Positions 16,029 through 24,118 of a stretch of 64,000 bases of DNA are shown here, piece after piece (positions within the stretch are counted from its first letter, which is position 1; each line of letters starts with the position of its first letter). The stretch comes from Frondihabitans sp. 762G35. GTDB lineage: Bacteria; Actinomycetota; Actinomycetes; Actinomycetales; Microbacteriaceae. Under the pieces are notes generated by a model. The model did no database searches, had not been told where the DNA came from, and saw only the letters and a list, made by a program, of their open reading frames with translations. The position numbers and the translations under genes were made by a program. The DNA is taken from NCBI RefSeq assembly GCF_002074055.1, contig NZ_CP014619.1, forward strand, positions 3,257,002 to 3,321,001. Direction: 5' to 3'.

Positions 16029-17738
16029 TCACTGGTGGGTGAGCGTGATCGAGTCGAGTTCCGCGTAGCCCGAGCCTCCCGCGAACCCGGGTGAGCCCTT
16101 CGCGAGACGGATCACGTTGCTACCCGCCTTGAGGCTCACCGTCGTCGACACCGAATTCGAGAACGCCCCCCAGGAGCCGGTGGTGGGGTACGAGAGGGTC
16201 GACCAGGCTCCCCCGTTGTAGGCGAGCCCCTGCGTGGCGGTCGCCGAACCTCCGTTGGCGTAGCGCACGGCCACCGTGTAGTTCCCCGCCGTCGGCGCGG
16301 TGACGAGGAAGTCCACGAAGCTGTCGGTGCGAGCATCGCCCGTGCCGTCGATCCGTCCGACGTAGCCGCCGTTCGAGGCGGTCGGAGCGGACAGGCGCTG
16401 CGCGTTGACGACGGTGGCGTTCTCGGCCTCGTACACCTGCTGCGTGGCGGTCGTCGGGCCGGATGCGGGCGTGACGACGATCTCGTACGCCGCGCGCGAA
16501 TCCTGGTTGGTGATGGGGACGCTGACCGTGCCGTTGACGATCGGGACCGTCGTCGTCAAGACCGGGGTCGGTTGGCCGGCATTCGTGGTGCGACCGCTGA
16601 TTCCGGACGCCGTCAGCGTCACCGTGGCCTGGCTGCCGAAGCCCCCGAGACCCTTGACCGTGACCGTGTTGGACCCGTAGACACCTCCTGCGACGACCGT
16701 CACGATCTTCCGGGACGAGTCGAGCGAGGCGATGCCGTCGAAGTCGCCCGACGCCGTGACCGGCACCATGTTGCCGGTCATGTCGCCGTACCACTTGTAC
16801 ATCCAGTAGCTCGCCGTGGGCTTGTCGTTGTAGAGAAGGCCGTTCACGGTGCCGGACTCGTACCAGTAGGCCCGTTCGGCGTCGCGGATGCCGTAGCGCT
16901 CGAACTGCGAGATGTAGTGGAGCGAGGCGCTCGGCACGTCCACCTGATCCGTCCAGGCGTACTCGTTGATCGACACGGGACGGGGTGAGATTCCGAGCGA
17001 GTTCTCGATGGCTCGGAGGTCTGCCATGTGATCGCCGATGCCCGCCCAGCCCTGCGAGAGCTCGTGCCAGCTGATGACGTCGGGGACCGCGTTCTTCGCC
17101 TTGGCGTTGGTGAGGAAGGCGAGCATGAGGTCGTGGTTGTACTGGCTGTAGCTCGGACCGACGATCGGCGTCACGGTGTCGAGCGACCGCACCTCGTTGT
17201 AGATCTTCACCCAACCGTCGTTGAACGGGCCGGCGTTCGTGGTGTCCCACGTGCCGTCCGGCTCGTTCCAGAGCTCCCAGCCGTTGATGTTGGTCGTCGA
17301 GGTAGCCGCGAGCCGCGCCTTGACCATGGTGTCGACCTTGGTCAGGTAGTCGTTCCAGCTCACCCACTTGTAGGGGAAGTCCGGGTAGATGTCGGGCATC
17401 CGGATGGTCTCCTGCGCACCCGAGGCGATGGCGACCGGAGCCACCTTCAAGGCGTCGCCCGTGGGAGTCGTCGCGCCGTTGCCCAGCTGCTGGACGCCGG
17501 GGGCCGGCTGCGTGAGCTGGTTCAGATGGAGCGGGGGGAGCTGCGTGGGATCGGGGGTCGTCGTGGTCGCCAGCGCGTACAGGCCCCCGGATGCGACATG
17601 GGTGACCGGTCGGAGGACGCTGCCGGCGTCGACCACGAGGGTCGTACCGTCGGCGGCGGCCGGAAGACCGGGGACGAGGAGGGCCGCGGAGACGACCGCG
17701 ACCGTTCCCAGCCCGAGAGTGATGTTCCTGCGTTTCAT
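16029..17738 (-). CDS. Secreted clan GH-A glycoside hydrolase with C-terminal CBM
   Basis: Exported protein of 569 residues. A Sec signal peptide spans about residues 1-29 (cleavage near PAAADG). The catalytic part is a TIM-barrel of the GH39/GH5 type: the acid/base is probably E159 in WELWNEPDG and the nucleophile E259 in SINEYAW, a spacing usual for clan GH-A. A linker strand region follows, and residues about 433-568 form a carbohydrate-binding module like CBM6/CBM35 (YEAENA start, ITLTHQ end). ATG 17738 follows AAAGGAG. It is the last gene of the arabinofuranoside operon, so its substrate is probably an arabinose-containing plant glycan or glycoprotein. The exact GH family is uncertain. 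Confidence 0.82.
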   Translation of the reverse strand: MKRRNITLGLGTVAVVSAALLVPGLPAAADGTTLVVDAGSVLRPVTHVASGGLYALATTTTPDPTQLPPLHLNQLTQPAPGVQQLGNGATTPTGDALKVAPVAIASGAQETIRMPDIYPDFPYKWVSWNDYLTKVDTMVKARLAATSTTNINGWELWNEPDGTWDTTNAGPFNDGWVKIYNEVRSLDTVTPIVGPSYSQYNHDLMLAFLTNAKAKNAVPDVISWHELSQGWAGIGDHMADLRAIENSLGISPRPVSINEYAWTDQVDVPSASLHYISQFERYGIRDAERAYWYESGTVNGLLYNDKPTASYWMYKWYGDMTGNMVPVTASGDFDGIASLDSSRKIVTVVAGGVYGSNTVTVKGLGGFGSQATVTLTASGISGRTTNAGQPTPVLTTTVPIVNGTVSVPITNQDSRAAYEIVVTPASGPTTATQQVYEAENATVVNAQRLSAPTASNGGYVGRIDGTGDARTDSFVDFLVTAPTAGNYTVAVRYANGGSATATQGLAYNGGAWSTLSYPTTGSWGAFSNSVSTTVSLKAGSNVIRLAKGSPGFAGGSGYAELDSITLTHQ

Positions 17739-17798
17739 GAGCGCTCCTTTGCGTTCGATCGGTCGGCCGCGGGGTGGTTCTCCCCGGGCCTCTAGTCC

Positions 17799-19763
17799 CT
17801 AGGGAGTCGGCTGCTCGCCGACGCTCCGGGGCGTAGGGGGTGCGGGGAGCCAGACCCGCATCGTGGACGGACCGTGGTTGGCCCACGTCGAGTAGGGGAC
17901 GAGCTGCAGGGTCCCGAGATCCTGCAGGGTGGCGGGTGTCTTGCCGTACGGCCAGGGGGCGGAGTCGACGGCGGCCCTGCGCCCGGTGACCGCGGCTCCT
18001 CGGTCCGTCGTCCAGAGCGTCGCCGAGGTGTCAACCACGACGTCGTTGACGGACGGTCCGTCGGCGGCTTGCTCGAGGCAGAGGACGAGCGGGCCGCGCT
18101 CGACGGCCACGGTGCCCCGGACGGCGTCGATCCGCGGATCCGGCGTGACCCAGCGGGCGTCCATCGGCAGGTCGAGGGTGATGACGTCGCCGGGGTGGAA
18201 GACCCGGGTGATCTCGACCGTCCGCCCCGTGACCCGGCTCACGCCCTCGGACCCCACCTGCACGTCGGCGTGACCCGCCCAGGCGGGGATGCGCAGGGTG
18301 AGCGTGACCGGTCGACGCGTCTCGGCGCGGGAGGTCACCACGACGGAGCCGCGATAGGGGTAGCCGCTCGTGACCGAGAAGACGACGGGCGCGCCCGAGT
18401 CGAGCGTCGTGTCGACGTCGAACTCGCCGTACTGGTGGATCTGCACGCCGTCGGCGGTCTTCGTCGCGAAGTAGAGCTCGACGCTGGCCAGCGTCCTGGC
18501 GACGTTCGTGGGGCAGCAGGACACCTCGAACCACGGCGCCCGGAGGCTGGAGAGGGCCCGGACGCTGAGGTCGTCCTCGGCGGGGACCGTACCGGGATTC
18601 CGCTGGTGGAGCGTGTTGGTGTAGAAGAACGCCGCACCGTCCTCCCTCGGGGAGGCCATGACGTTGTTCAGCAGGGTGCGTTCGAGGAGGTCGGCGTAGG
18701 CCGGGTCGCCGCTCTGCAGCAGGAGCCGCCACGACAGCATGTTCGACCCGATGCCCGCGCACGTCTCGGAGTAGGCGCGGTCCGGCGGGAGCTCGAAGTC
18801 GACGCCGTAGGCCTCGTCCTGGTGGTGCGAGCCCATCCCGCCCGTGAGGTAGGTGCGTGTCGCGACCGTGTGGCGCCACTGCTCCTCCACGGCGGCGGCG
18901 AGCGTCTCGTCACCCGTCTCCACGGCCACGTCGAGAGCGCCCGCGGCGAGGTACAGCGCGCGGACGGCGTGACCCCGCAGGGTCGCCGCCTCCCGCACCG
19001 GGAGGTCGTCCTGGAAGTACTCCTGGCCGTACTCGATCGGCCTCAGGAGCCCGTGCCCGCGTCGCTCGACGAAGAGCCGAGCCAACTCGATGTAGCGTCG
19101 GTCCCCCGTCGCGCGCCCGAGCTCGGCGAGCGCCGGTTCGATCTCCGGATGACCGCACACGGCTTCGCGGCCGTCGGGACCGAACGTCTCGTACACGTGG
19201 TCGGCGAGCCGGACGGCCACATCGACCAGGAGCCCTGATCCGGCCGTGCGGATCCGGGCGACGGCCGCCTGAATCAGGTGACCGAAGCAGTAGAGCTCGT
19301 GGCCCCACTCGAGGTCGGAGTACCGGGCGCGCTGCCAGGGTCGCCCGAAGCTCGTGTGCAGGTAGCCGTCGGGCTCCTGCGCGGCGGCGACCCGGGCGAC
19401 CAGTCGCTCGTAGCGGTCCGCGAGCTCCGCGTCGTCGGAACGCCCCAGCTCCCAGGCCATGCCCTCGAGGAGCTTGTAGACCTCGGAGTCGACGAATTCG
19501 ATGCCCGCGTGTTCCCAGCCGGGCTCCGAGGAGGCCGCCCGGTCGAAGTTGCCGATCCAGCCGATGCGCTCCATCCACGACTCGCAGTGACCCAGGACGA
19601 CCTCGGCGTTCGTGCGCTGCCAGCGCCTCCAGTAGCCCCCGGTGAGACGGATCTCGGCAGAGGTCAGGGGGTGGAGGAGCGACGAGGTCGGCATGACGGG
19701 ACCGCCGCGGAGACGGGTCGCAGGAGTTTCGGCCAGGGTCGGGTCGGCGAGGGTGTCGGTCAT
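17799..19763 (-). CDS. GH127 beta-L-arabinofuranosidase
   Basis: Cytoplasmic enzyme of 654 residues related to Bifidobacterium HypBA1, which releases beta-L-arabinofuranose from arabino-oligosaccharides using a zinc-bound cysteine nucleophile. The site is preserved: E333 and C335 in YSETCAGIGSN and C416, C417 in VSCCPTN match the Cys3-Glu zinc site, and E317 in HHQDEAYG matches the acid/base. No signal peptide, so the substrate must be imported, consistent with the ABC transporter genes directly upstream. ATG 19763 has AAGGA seven bases before it; the permease stop is three bases upstream. Length fits the family. Confidence 0.92.
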   Translation of the reverse strand: MTDTLADPTLAETPATRLRGGPVMPTSSLLHPLTSAEIRLTGGYWRRWQRTNAEVVLGHCESWMERIGWIGNFDRAASSEPGWEHAGIEFVDSEVYKLLEGMAWELGRSDDAELADRYERLVARVAAAQEPDGYLHTSFGRPWQRARYSDLEWGHELYCFGHLIQAAVARIRTAGSGLLVDVAVRLADHVYETFGPDGREAVCGHPEIEPALAELGRATGDRRYIELARLFVERRGHGLLRPIEYGQEYFQDDLPVREAATLRGHAVRALYLAAGALDVAVETGDETLAAAVEEQWRHTVATRTYLTGGMGSHHQDEAYGVDFELPPDRAYSETCAGIGSNMLSWRLLLQSGDPAYADLLERTLLNNVMASPREDGAAFFYTNTLHQRNPGTVPAEDDLSVRALSSLRAPWFEVSCCPTNVARTLASVELYFATKTADGVQIHQYGEFDVDTTLDSGAPVVFSVTSGYPYRGSVVVTSRAETRRPVTLTLRIPAWAGHADVQVGSEGVSRVTGRTVEITRVFHPGDVITLDLPMDARWVTPDPRIDAVRGTVAVERGPLVLCLEQAADGPSVNDVVVDTSATLWTTDRGAAVTGRRAAVDSAPWPYGKTPATLQDLGTLQLVPYSTWANHGPSTMRVWLPAPPTPRSVGEQPTP

Positions 19764-19766
19764 GGG

Positions 19767-20657
19767 TCAGTCCTTCACGGCGCCGGCCGTGACACCGGCG
19801 GCGACGTAGCGCTGGGCGACGACCAGGAGGATCGTCGCAGGGATGGAGGCGACGACAGCGGTCGCCATGATGGAGTTCCAGTCCTGGTTGTTGTTGCCGA
19901 TGTAGCGGTAGATGCCGAGCGTGATCGTCTGGGCGGTGCCGCCGGAGTTGAGGGTCGACGAGAAGACGAAGTCCGACCAGGCCCAGAGGAAGGCGAAGAG
20001 GCTCACGGTCACGATCGAGTTGCGGCTGACGGGGAGGACGACCGACACGAAGGTCCGCCAGGTCCCGGCGCCGTCGAGCTTCGCGGCCGACATGAGCTCC
20101 TCCGGGATGCCGCTCATGAAGGCGGTGAAGATCAGGACCCCGAACGGGACGGCGAGCGTCGAGTCGGCGATGACGAGACCGAAGGGCTGGTTCAGGATGC
20201 CCAGGTTGAGGTAGATCGCGTAGAAGCCCATGGCCACGATCACCTGCGGGATCATCTGCGCCACGAGGAGCACGAACGACAGGGCGCTGCCTCCCCGCGG
20301 GCGGAGCTTGGCGAGCGAGTAGGCCGCGGGGGCCGCGACCGCCACGGTCAGGACGACGGTGCCGAGCCCGATCACGAGGCTCGTCCCCAGGTAGGGCAGC
20401 TGCTGCTGGACGACGGCGACGTAACCGTCGAACGTCGGCGCGAAGGGGAACCACGACGGCGGATCGCTCCGCATCTGCGACGGCGGCGTCAGCGAGACGT
20501 TGATCATCCAGTAGATCGGGAAGAGCATGATCGCGGTGAAGAGGACGCCGAGCGCCGTCTTGTGCCACGTGGGTCGGCCGCGTCGACGGCTGCCGGCGGG
20601 ACGGGCGGCCGCCGGGCGGGCGCCGGCCGGGTGGAGACGAGTGGTCGCGGTGGACAT
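19767..20657 (-). CDS. Carbohydrate ABC transporter permease, MalG type
   Basis: Inner-membrane permease of 296 residues, CUT1 family. Six hydrophobic segments are visible, and the EAA loop that docks the ATPase reads EELMSAAKLDGAGTWRTF, followed by VVLPVSRN. The N-terminus is a basic Ala/Pro/Arg tail of about 30 residues. ATG 20657 overlaps the upstream permease stop (TGATG); GTG 20660 is equally possible. No ATPase gene is in the operon, as is common for CUT1 systems that share one MsiK-type ATPase encoded elsewhere. It pairs with the MalF-type gene and the binding lipoprotein to import arabinose oligosaccharides. Confidence 0.93.
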   Translation of the reverse strand: MSTATTRLHPAGARPAAARPAGSRRRGRPTWHKTALGVLFTAIMLFPIYWMINVSLTPPSQMRSDPPSWFPFAPTFDGYVAVVQQQLPYLGTSLVIGLGTVVLTVAVAAPAAYSLAKLRPRGGSALSFVLLVAQMIPQVIVAMGFYAIYLNLGILNQPFGLVIADSTLAVPFGVLIFTAFMSGIPEELMSAAKLDGAGTWRTFVSVVLPVSRNSIVTVSLFAFLWAWSDFVFSSTLNSGGTAQTITLGIYRYIGNNNQDWNSIMATAVVASIPATILLVVAQRYVAAGVTAGAVKD

Positions 20658-21634
20658 CACTGTTCCTGCTTTCTCTGCACGCGCAGGTAGACGAAGCCGA
20701 AGACGAGGGCGAGCACGATGAGGAGGTTGCCGACGGCCGCGGCCGGACTGAAGCTGGGGAGCGTCGACCCGAATCCGAGCTGGTACGACCAGATAGCGAA
20801 GGTGGTGGACGCGTCGCCCGGACCGCCCTTGGTCATGATCCAGATGATGTCGAAAACCTTCAGCGTGTAGACGAGGCCGAGGAGGATCGTGATCGCCGAC
20901 ACGGGGCGCAGGAGCGGGAACGTGATCCGCCAGAACTTCTGCCAGGCGTTCGCTCCGTCGAGGGAGGCCGCCTCGTAGATGTCGCTCGAGATGTTCTGCA
21001 GCCCGCTATAGAGGATGACGAGGTTGAACGGGATCCCGATCCAGATGTTGGCGATGATGACCGCCGTCAGGGCCCACTGGGGCGACGTGAGCCAGTTGAT
21101 CTGCGATCCGCCGAAGCTCTTCACGACGGAGTTGATGATCCCGGAGTCGCTGTTCATCATCCACGACCAGGTCGAAGCACTGACGATGAGCGGCAGGAGC
21201 CACGGCACGAGGAACAGTGCGCGGAGCGTGGACGACAGCCGGAAGTTCTGGAAGAAGAACACCGCCAGCGCCATGCCGATGGAGAACTGGAACAGGATCG
21301 AGACACCCGTGAAGAGCAGGGTGTTGGTCAGTGCCGGACCGAAGGTCGGGCTCTGGAAGATCGCGACGAAGTTCTCGAACCCCACGAACGGCGCCGTGCC
21401 GTCGATGAACGAGCGCACCGTGTAGTCGCGGACCGAGAGGTCGACGTTCCGGTAGAGCGGGTAGGCGTAGAAGATCGCCAGGTAGAGGACGACGGGGGCG
21501 ATGAAGGCCCAGGCCGTCCACTGATCGGCCCGGAATCTCTTCTTCAGAGTGGGGCGGGGCGGTCGGTCGGCGGAGGGGGCCGGCCTCCCGTCCGGCGCGG
21601 CGGCCTCGGAGCGTTCGATGATGGTGCTGCTCAT
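20657..21634 (-). CDS. Carbohydrate ABC transporter permease, MalF type
   Basis: CUT1 inner-membrane permease of 325 residues. Membrane segments begin near residue 40 (WTAWAFIAPVVLYLAIFYAYP), and the EAA motif reads DIYEAASLDGANAWQKFWRI followed by TFPLLRPV. The N-terminal 35 residues are a soluble Ala/Pro/Arg tail. The stop overlaps the start of the MalG-type gene by one to four bases. The gene is the second of the operon headed by the binding lipoprotein. The imported sugar is inferred from the GH127 enzyme, not from the permease itself. Confidence 0.93.
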   Translation of the reverse strand: MSSTIIERSEAAAPDGRPAPSADRPPRPTLKKRFRADQWTAWAFIAPVVLYLAIFYAYPLYRNVDLSVRDYTVRSFIDGTAPFVGFENFVAIFQSPTFGPALTNTLLFTGVSILFQFSIGMALAVFFFQNFRLSSTLRALFLVPWLLPLIVSASTWSWMMNSDSGIINSVVKSFGGSQINWLTSPQWALTAVIIANIWIGIPFNLVILYSGLQNISSDIYEAASLDGANAWQKFWRITFPLLRPVSAITILLGLVYTLKVFDIIWIMTKGGPGDASTTFAIWSYQLGFGSTLPSFSPAAAVGNLLIVLALVFGFVYLRVQRKQEQ

Positions 21635-21677
21635 GTCTCGTCTTCCTCTTCGGCCGCCGTGCCGGCGGTCATCGGTG

Positions 21678-22934
21678 CTACTTGGTGGCGGCGGCCGCGG
21701 CCGTCTGCGCCTGCTTGAGGGCGTCCTCCGGCGATGCGGAACCGCTCAGGCTGTTCTGGACGGCCTTCCAGAGCTGCTCCGAGATCTTCGGGTACTTGGT
21801 GCCGAGGTTGTCACTCGTGCGACCCTTGGCGTCGGAGACGGCAGTCACCCACGGCTTGAGGTCGGCGTTCTGCGCGACCTGCTCCGTCTGGGCGGCCACG
21901 GTCGGAGCGACGTAGGAGAGGGTGTTGTCGGTCGACACGAAGTTCTTCGTGCTCGTGAGGCACGACTGGATCTTCTCGGAGATCTGGTAGCGGGCCGAGT
22001 CCTTCTGGACGGGGATCGTCAGGAACTCACCGCCGGTGGGAGCGGGAGCCGCGCCACCGTCCTTCGCCGGGATCGAGATGATGCCGTAGTCGATGCCGGA
22101 CGCCTTGACTCCTGCGAGCTGCCACGTGCCGTTCTCGCTGAAGGCGAAGTTGCCGGTCAGGAACTCCTGCCACGACGTGGTCTGGGTGTTGTTGATGACC
22201 GAGTTGGGCGCGTAGCCCTTCTTGACCCAGTCGGTCCAGAGCGAGAGGGCCGAGACCGCGTCCGACGAGTCGAGCTTGGTCAGGTTCGCGCCGGAGCCCC
22301 AGTAGAAGGGCAGGAACTGGAAGCTTCCCTCCTCCGTCCCGATGCCGGAGAAGGTGATGCCCTTCTTGCCGGTCGCGGTGACCTTGGAGAGAGCGTCGGT
22401 GAGCGAGGACCAGTCGGTGATCTTCGTCGCGTCCACGCCGGCCGCCGTCAGGATCTTCTTGTTGTAGTAGAGGGCGAGGGTGTTGGCGCCGATGGGGACC
22501 CCGTACGTCTTCCCGTCGATCTGGCCGGCCGCGAGGATGTTCTTCTCGATGTCGGTCGTGCTGGTCTTCGTCTCCGACGTGTCGGTCAGGATCCCGGCGT
22601 CGGCGAGGGTGGAGACGACGGGGTTGTCGACGAGCAGCAGATCCGGGGAGTTGCTCTGCTGGCCGGCGAGGAGCGCCTTGCTCGTGAGGTCGGAGGTGTC
22701 GTAGCCCGTGCGCTTGACGGTCACGCCCGCTTCGGTGCCGCACTTCTCGACGAGCTTCGTCCACGGCGAGGAGCCGTCGAACTGGGGGTACGGGTCCCAG
22801 AAGGTGTACGTGCCCTTGGGCGCGGCACCGTTCGAGGAGGGGGACGACGAGGCACAGCCGGTGAGGGCTGCGGAGGCGGCGACGAGGCCGAGGAGCGCCA
22901 CCAGGGAGCGCTTGCGGCGGAAGGACGAGATCAC
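21678..22934 (-). CDS. Extracellular solute-binding lipoprotein, CUT1 type
   Basis: Lipoprotein of 418 residues that captures an oligosaccharide at the cell surface for the adjacent permeases. The signal has basic RRKR, a hydrophobic core and the lipobox ALTGC with C27 as lipid anchor. The mature part has the family 1 binding-protein pattern (YTFWDPYPQ; VPIGANTLALYYNKKIL; FLTGNFAFSENGTWQLAG). GTG 22934 is chosen because GAGAGGAA stands at proper distance before it; longer readings would place about 55 odd residues before the signal. It is the first gene of a five-gene minus-strand operon controlled by the divergent LacI protein. Confidence 0.92.
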   Translation of the reverse strand: MISSFRRKRSLVALLGLVAASAALTGCASSSPSSNGAAPKGTYTFWDPYPQFDGSSPWTKLVEKCGTEAGVTVKRTGYDTSDLTSKALLAGQQSNSPDLLLVDNPVVSTLADAGILTDTSETKTSTTDIEKNILAAGQIDGKTYGVPIGANTLALYYNKKILTAAGVDATKITDWSSLTDALSKVTATGKKGITFSGIGTEEGSFQFLPFYWGSGANLTKLDSSDAVSALSLWTDWVKKGYAPNSVINNTQTTSWQEFLTGNFAFSENGTWQLAGVKASGIDYGIISIPAKDGGAAPAPTGGEFLTIPVQKDSARYQISEKIQSCLTSTKNFVSTDNTLSYVAPTVAAQTEQVAQNADLKPWVTAVSDAKGRTSDNLGTKYPKISEQLWKAVQNSLSGSASPEDALKQAQTAAAAATK

Positions 22935-23021
22935 AGTGAATTCCTCTCTGAATGCAGCGTGTCTGCACGATGCAGGTGGGAGAGGCCCGCTGTGTGGGTG
23001 ATCTCTCCGCTGAAATCGAAA

Positions 23022-23037
23022 CCGAAACTGGTTTCGG
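23022..23037. promoter_or_regulatory. LacI-type operator of the arabinoside operon
   Basis: CCGAAACTGGTTTCGG is a near-perfect 16-bp palindrome (7-bp arms, TG centre). It begins five bases after the operon's -10, on the expected transcription start, the classical position for a LacI repressor. A related half-site, CTAATTTCGG, lies at 23083-23092 in front of lacI and may give autoregulation. Confidence 0.75.
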
Positions 23038-23041
23038 AGAG

Positions 23042-23071
23042 AACTTAGATTCGCTGGCGATTGCTTGTCAA
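23042..23071 (-). promoter_or_regulatory. Promoter of the arabinoside operon
   Basis: A consensus -35 TTGACA (23066-23071, minus strand) is followed after 18 bases by TAAGTT (23042-23047), a TANNNT -10. The start would fall near 23035, inside the operator, leaving a leader of about 100 bases before GTG 22934. Confidence 0.7.
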
Positions 23072-23089
23072 GCGCAACTGAACTAATTT
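23061..23089 (+). promoter_or_regulatory. Leaderless promoter of lacI
   Basis: TTGCTT (23061-23066), a 17-base spacer and TAATTT (23084-23089) stand six bases before ATG 23096. The -35 elements of this and the divergent operon promoter overlap, so both transcription units are likely controlled together. Confidence 0.6.
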
Positions 23090-23095
23090 CGGAAT

Positions 23096-24118
23096 ATGGC
23101 ACCAGACAGGATCGGCCGCATCGAGGAGGGCCGCGCGACGCTCTCCGACGTCGCCCGGGCGGCGGGAGTGTCGGTCGCCACCGCCTCCAAGGCCCTGAAC
23201 AAGCGGATTCACGTCAAAGAAGAGACCCGGAAGCGCGTCGAAGCGGCCGCTCTGTCGCTCGATTTCACCCCGAACTTCTTCGCGAAGGCCCTGAACTCGG
23301 CGCGGACCAATACCATCGGGATGGTCACGAGCGACCTCGACAACCGATTCGTCCTCCCGATCCTGCTCGGCGCCGAAGACGCTTTCGGAGCGGGATCGCT
23401 CTCCGTCCTCCTGGCCGACGCTCGCGACGACGCGATGCGCGAGCGCCTCCACATCGAGACGCTGCTCACCCGGAAGATCGACGGTCTGCTCGTGGTCGGC
23501 CGGACGACCAACCCGCGACCTCCCGTCTCCATCGCCGCCGACGTGCCCGTCGTCTACGTCTACGCCCCCTCTACCGACACGGCCGACGCCTCCTTCACGC
23601 CCGACAACGTGCTGGCCGGGCGCCTGGCCGCCCGCCGGCTCCTCGAGGCGGGGCGGCGCTCCATCGCCCTGGTCAACGGCGAGTCCTCCTACGCCGCAGC
23701 CCAGGACCGCGCGCGCGGCGTGACGCAGGAGCTCCGTGAGTGGGGCATCGCGCTCACGGGCGGCGAGAGTCTCTTCGGGCAGTGGGGCGAGCGGTGGGGA
23801 CGCGACTGCGCCCGGCTCGTCGCCTCCGCGCATCCGGATCTCGACGCCATCGTGGCCGGCAGCGACCACATCGCCCGCGGTGTGCTCGACAGCCTCGAGC
23901 GGCTGGGTCGCCGCGTGCCCGACGACATCGCCGTCGTCGGCTTCGACAACTGGGACATCCTCGCGGCCGAGTCGGAGCCGCCCCTCACCAGCATCGACAT
24001 GAACCTCGAGCACCTCGGACGCGCGGCCGCGCAGGCGCTCGTCGAGGCGATCGACGGGCGCCCGCGCACCGGGCTGCACCAGGAGGTCGTGCGCCTCGTC
24101 GTGCGGGAATCCGCCTAG
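23096..24118 (+). CDS. LacI-family repressor of the arabinoside operon
   Basis: Regulator of 340 residues. The helix-turn-helix covers about residues 14-37 (ATLSDVARAAGVSVATASKALN), the hinge helix is near residues 55-66 (PNFFAKALNSAR), and the rest is a type 1 sugar-sensing core ending with VVGFDNWDILAAESEPPLTSIDMN. A short N-terminal extension of 13 residues precedes the helix-turn-helix. It is divergent from the binding-protein gene and probably binds the palindrome at 23022-23037, releasing it when an arabinose-containing inducer is present. ATG 23096 fits a leaderless promoter. Its TAG stop shares the bases CTAG with the convergent giant gene. Confidence 0.92.
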   Translation: MAPDRIGRIEEGRATLSDVARAAGVSVATASKALNKRIHVKEETRKRVEAAALSLDFTPNFFAKALNSARTNTIGMVTSDLDNRFVLPILLGAEDAFGAGSLSVLLADARDDAMRERLHIETLLTRKIDGLLVVGRTTNPRPPVSIAADVPVVYVYAPSTDTADASFTPDNVLAGRLAARRLLEAGRRSIALVNGESSYAAAQDRARGVTQELREWGIALTGGESLFGQWGERWGRDCARLVASAHPDLDAIVAGSDHIARGVLDSLERLGRRVPDDIAVVGFDNWDILAAESEPPLTSIDMNLEHLGRAAAQALVEAIDGRPRTGLHQEVVRLVVRESA

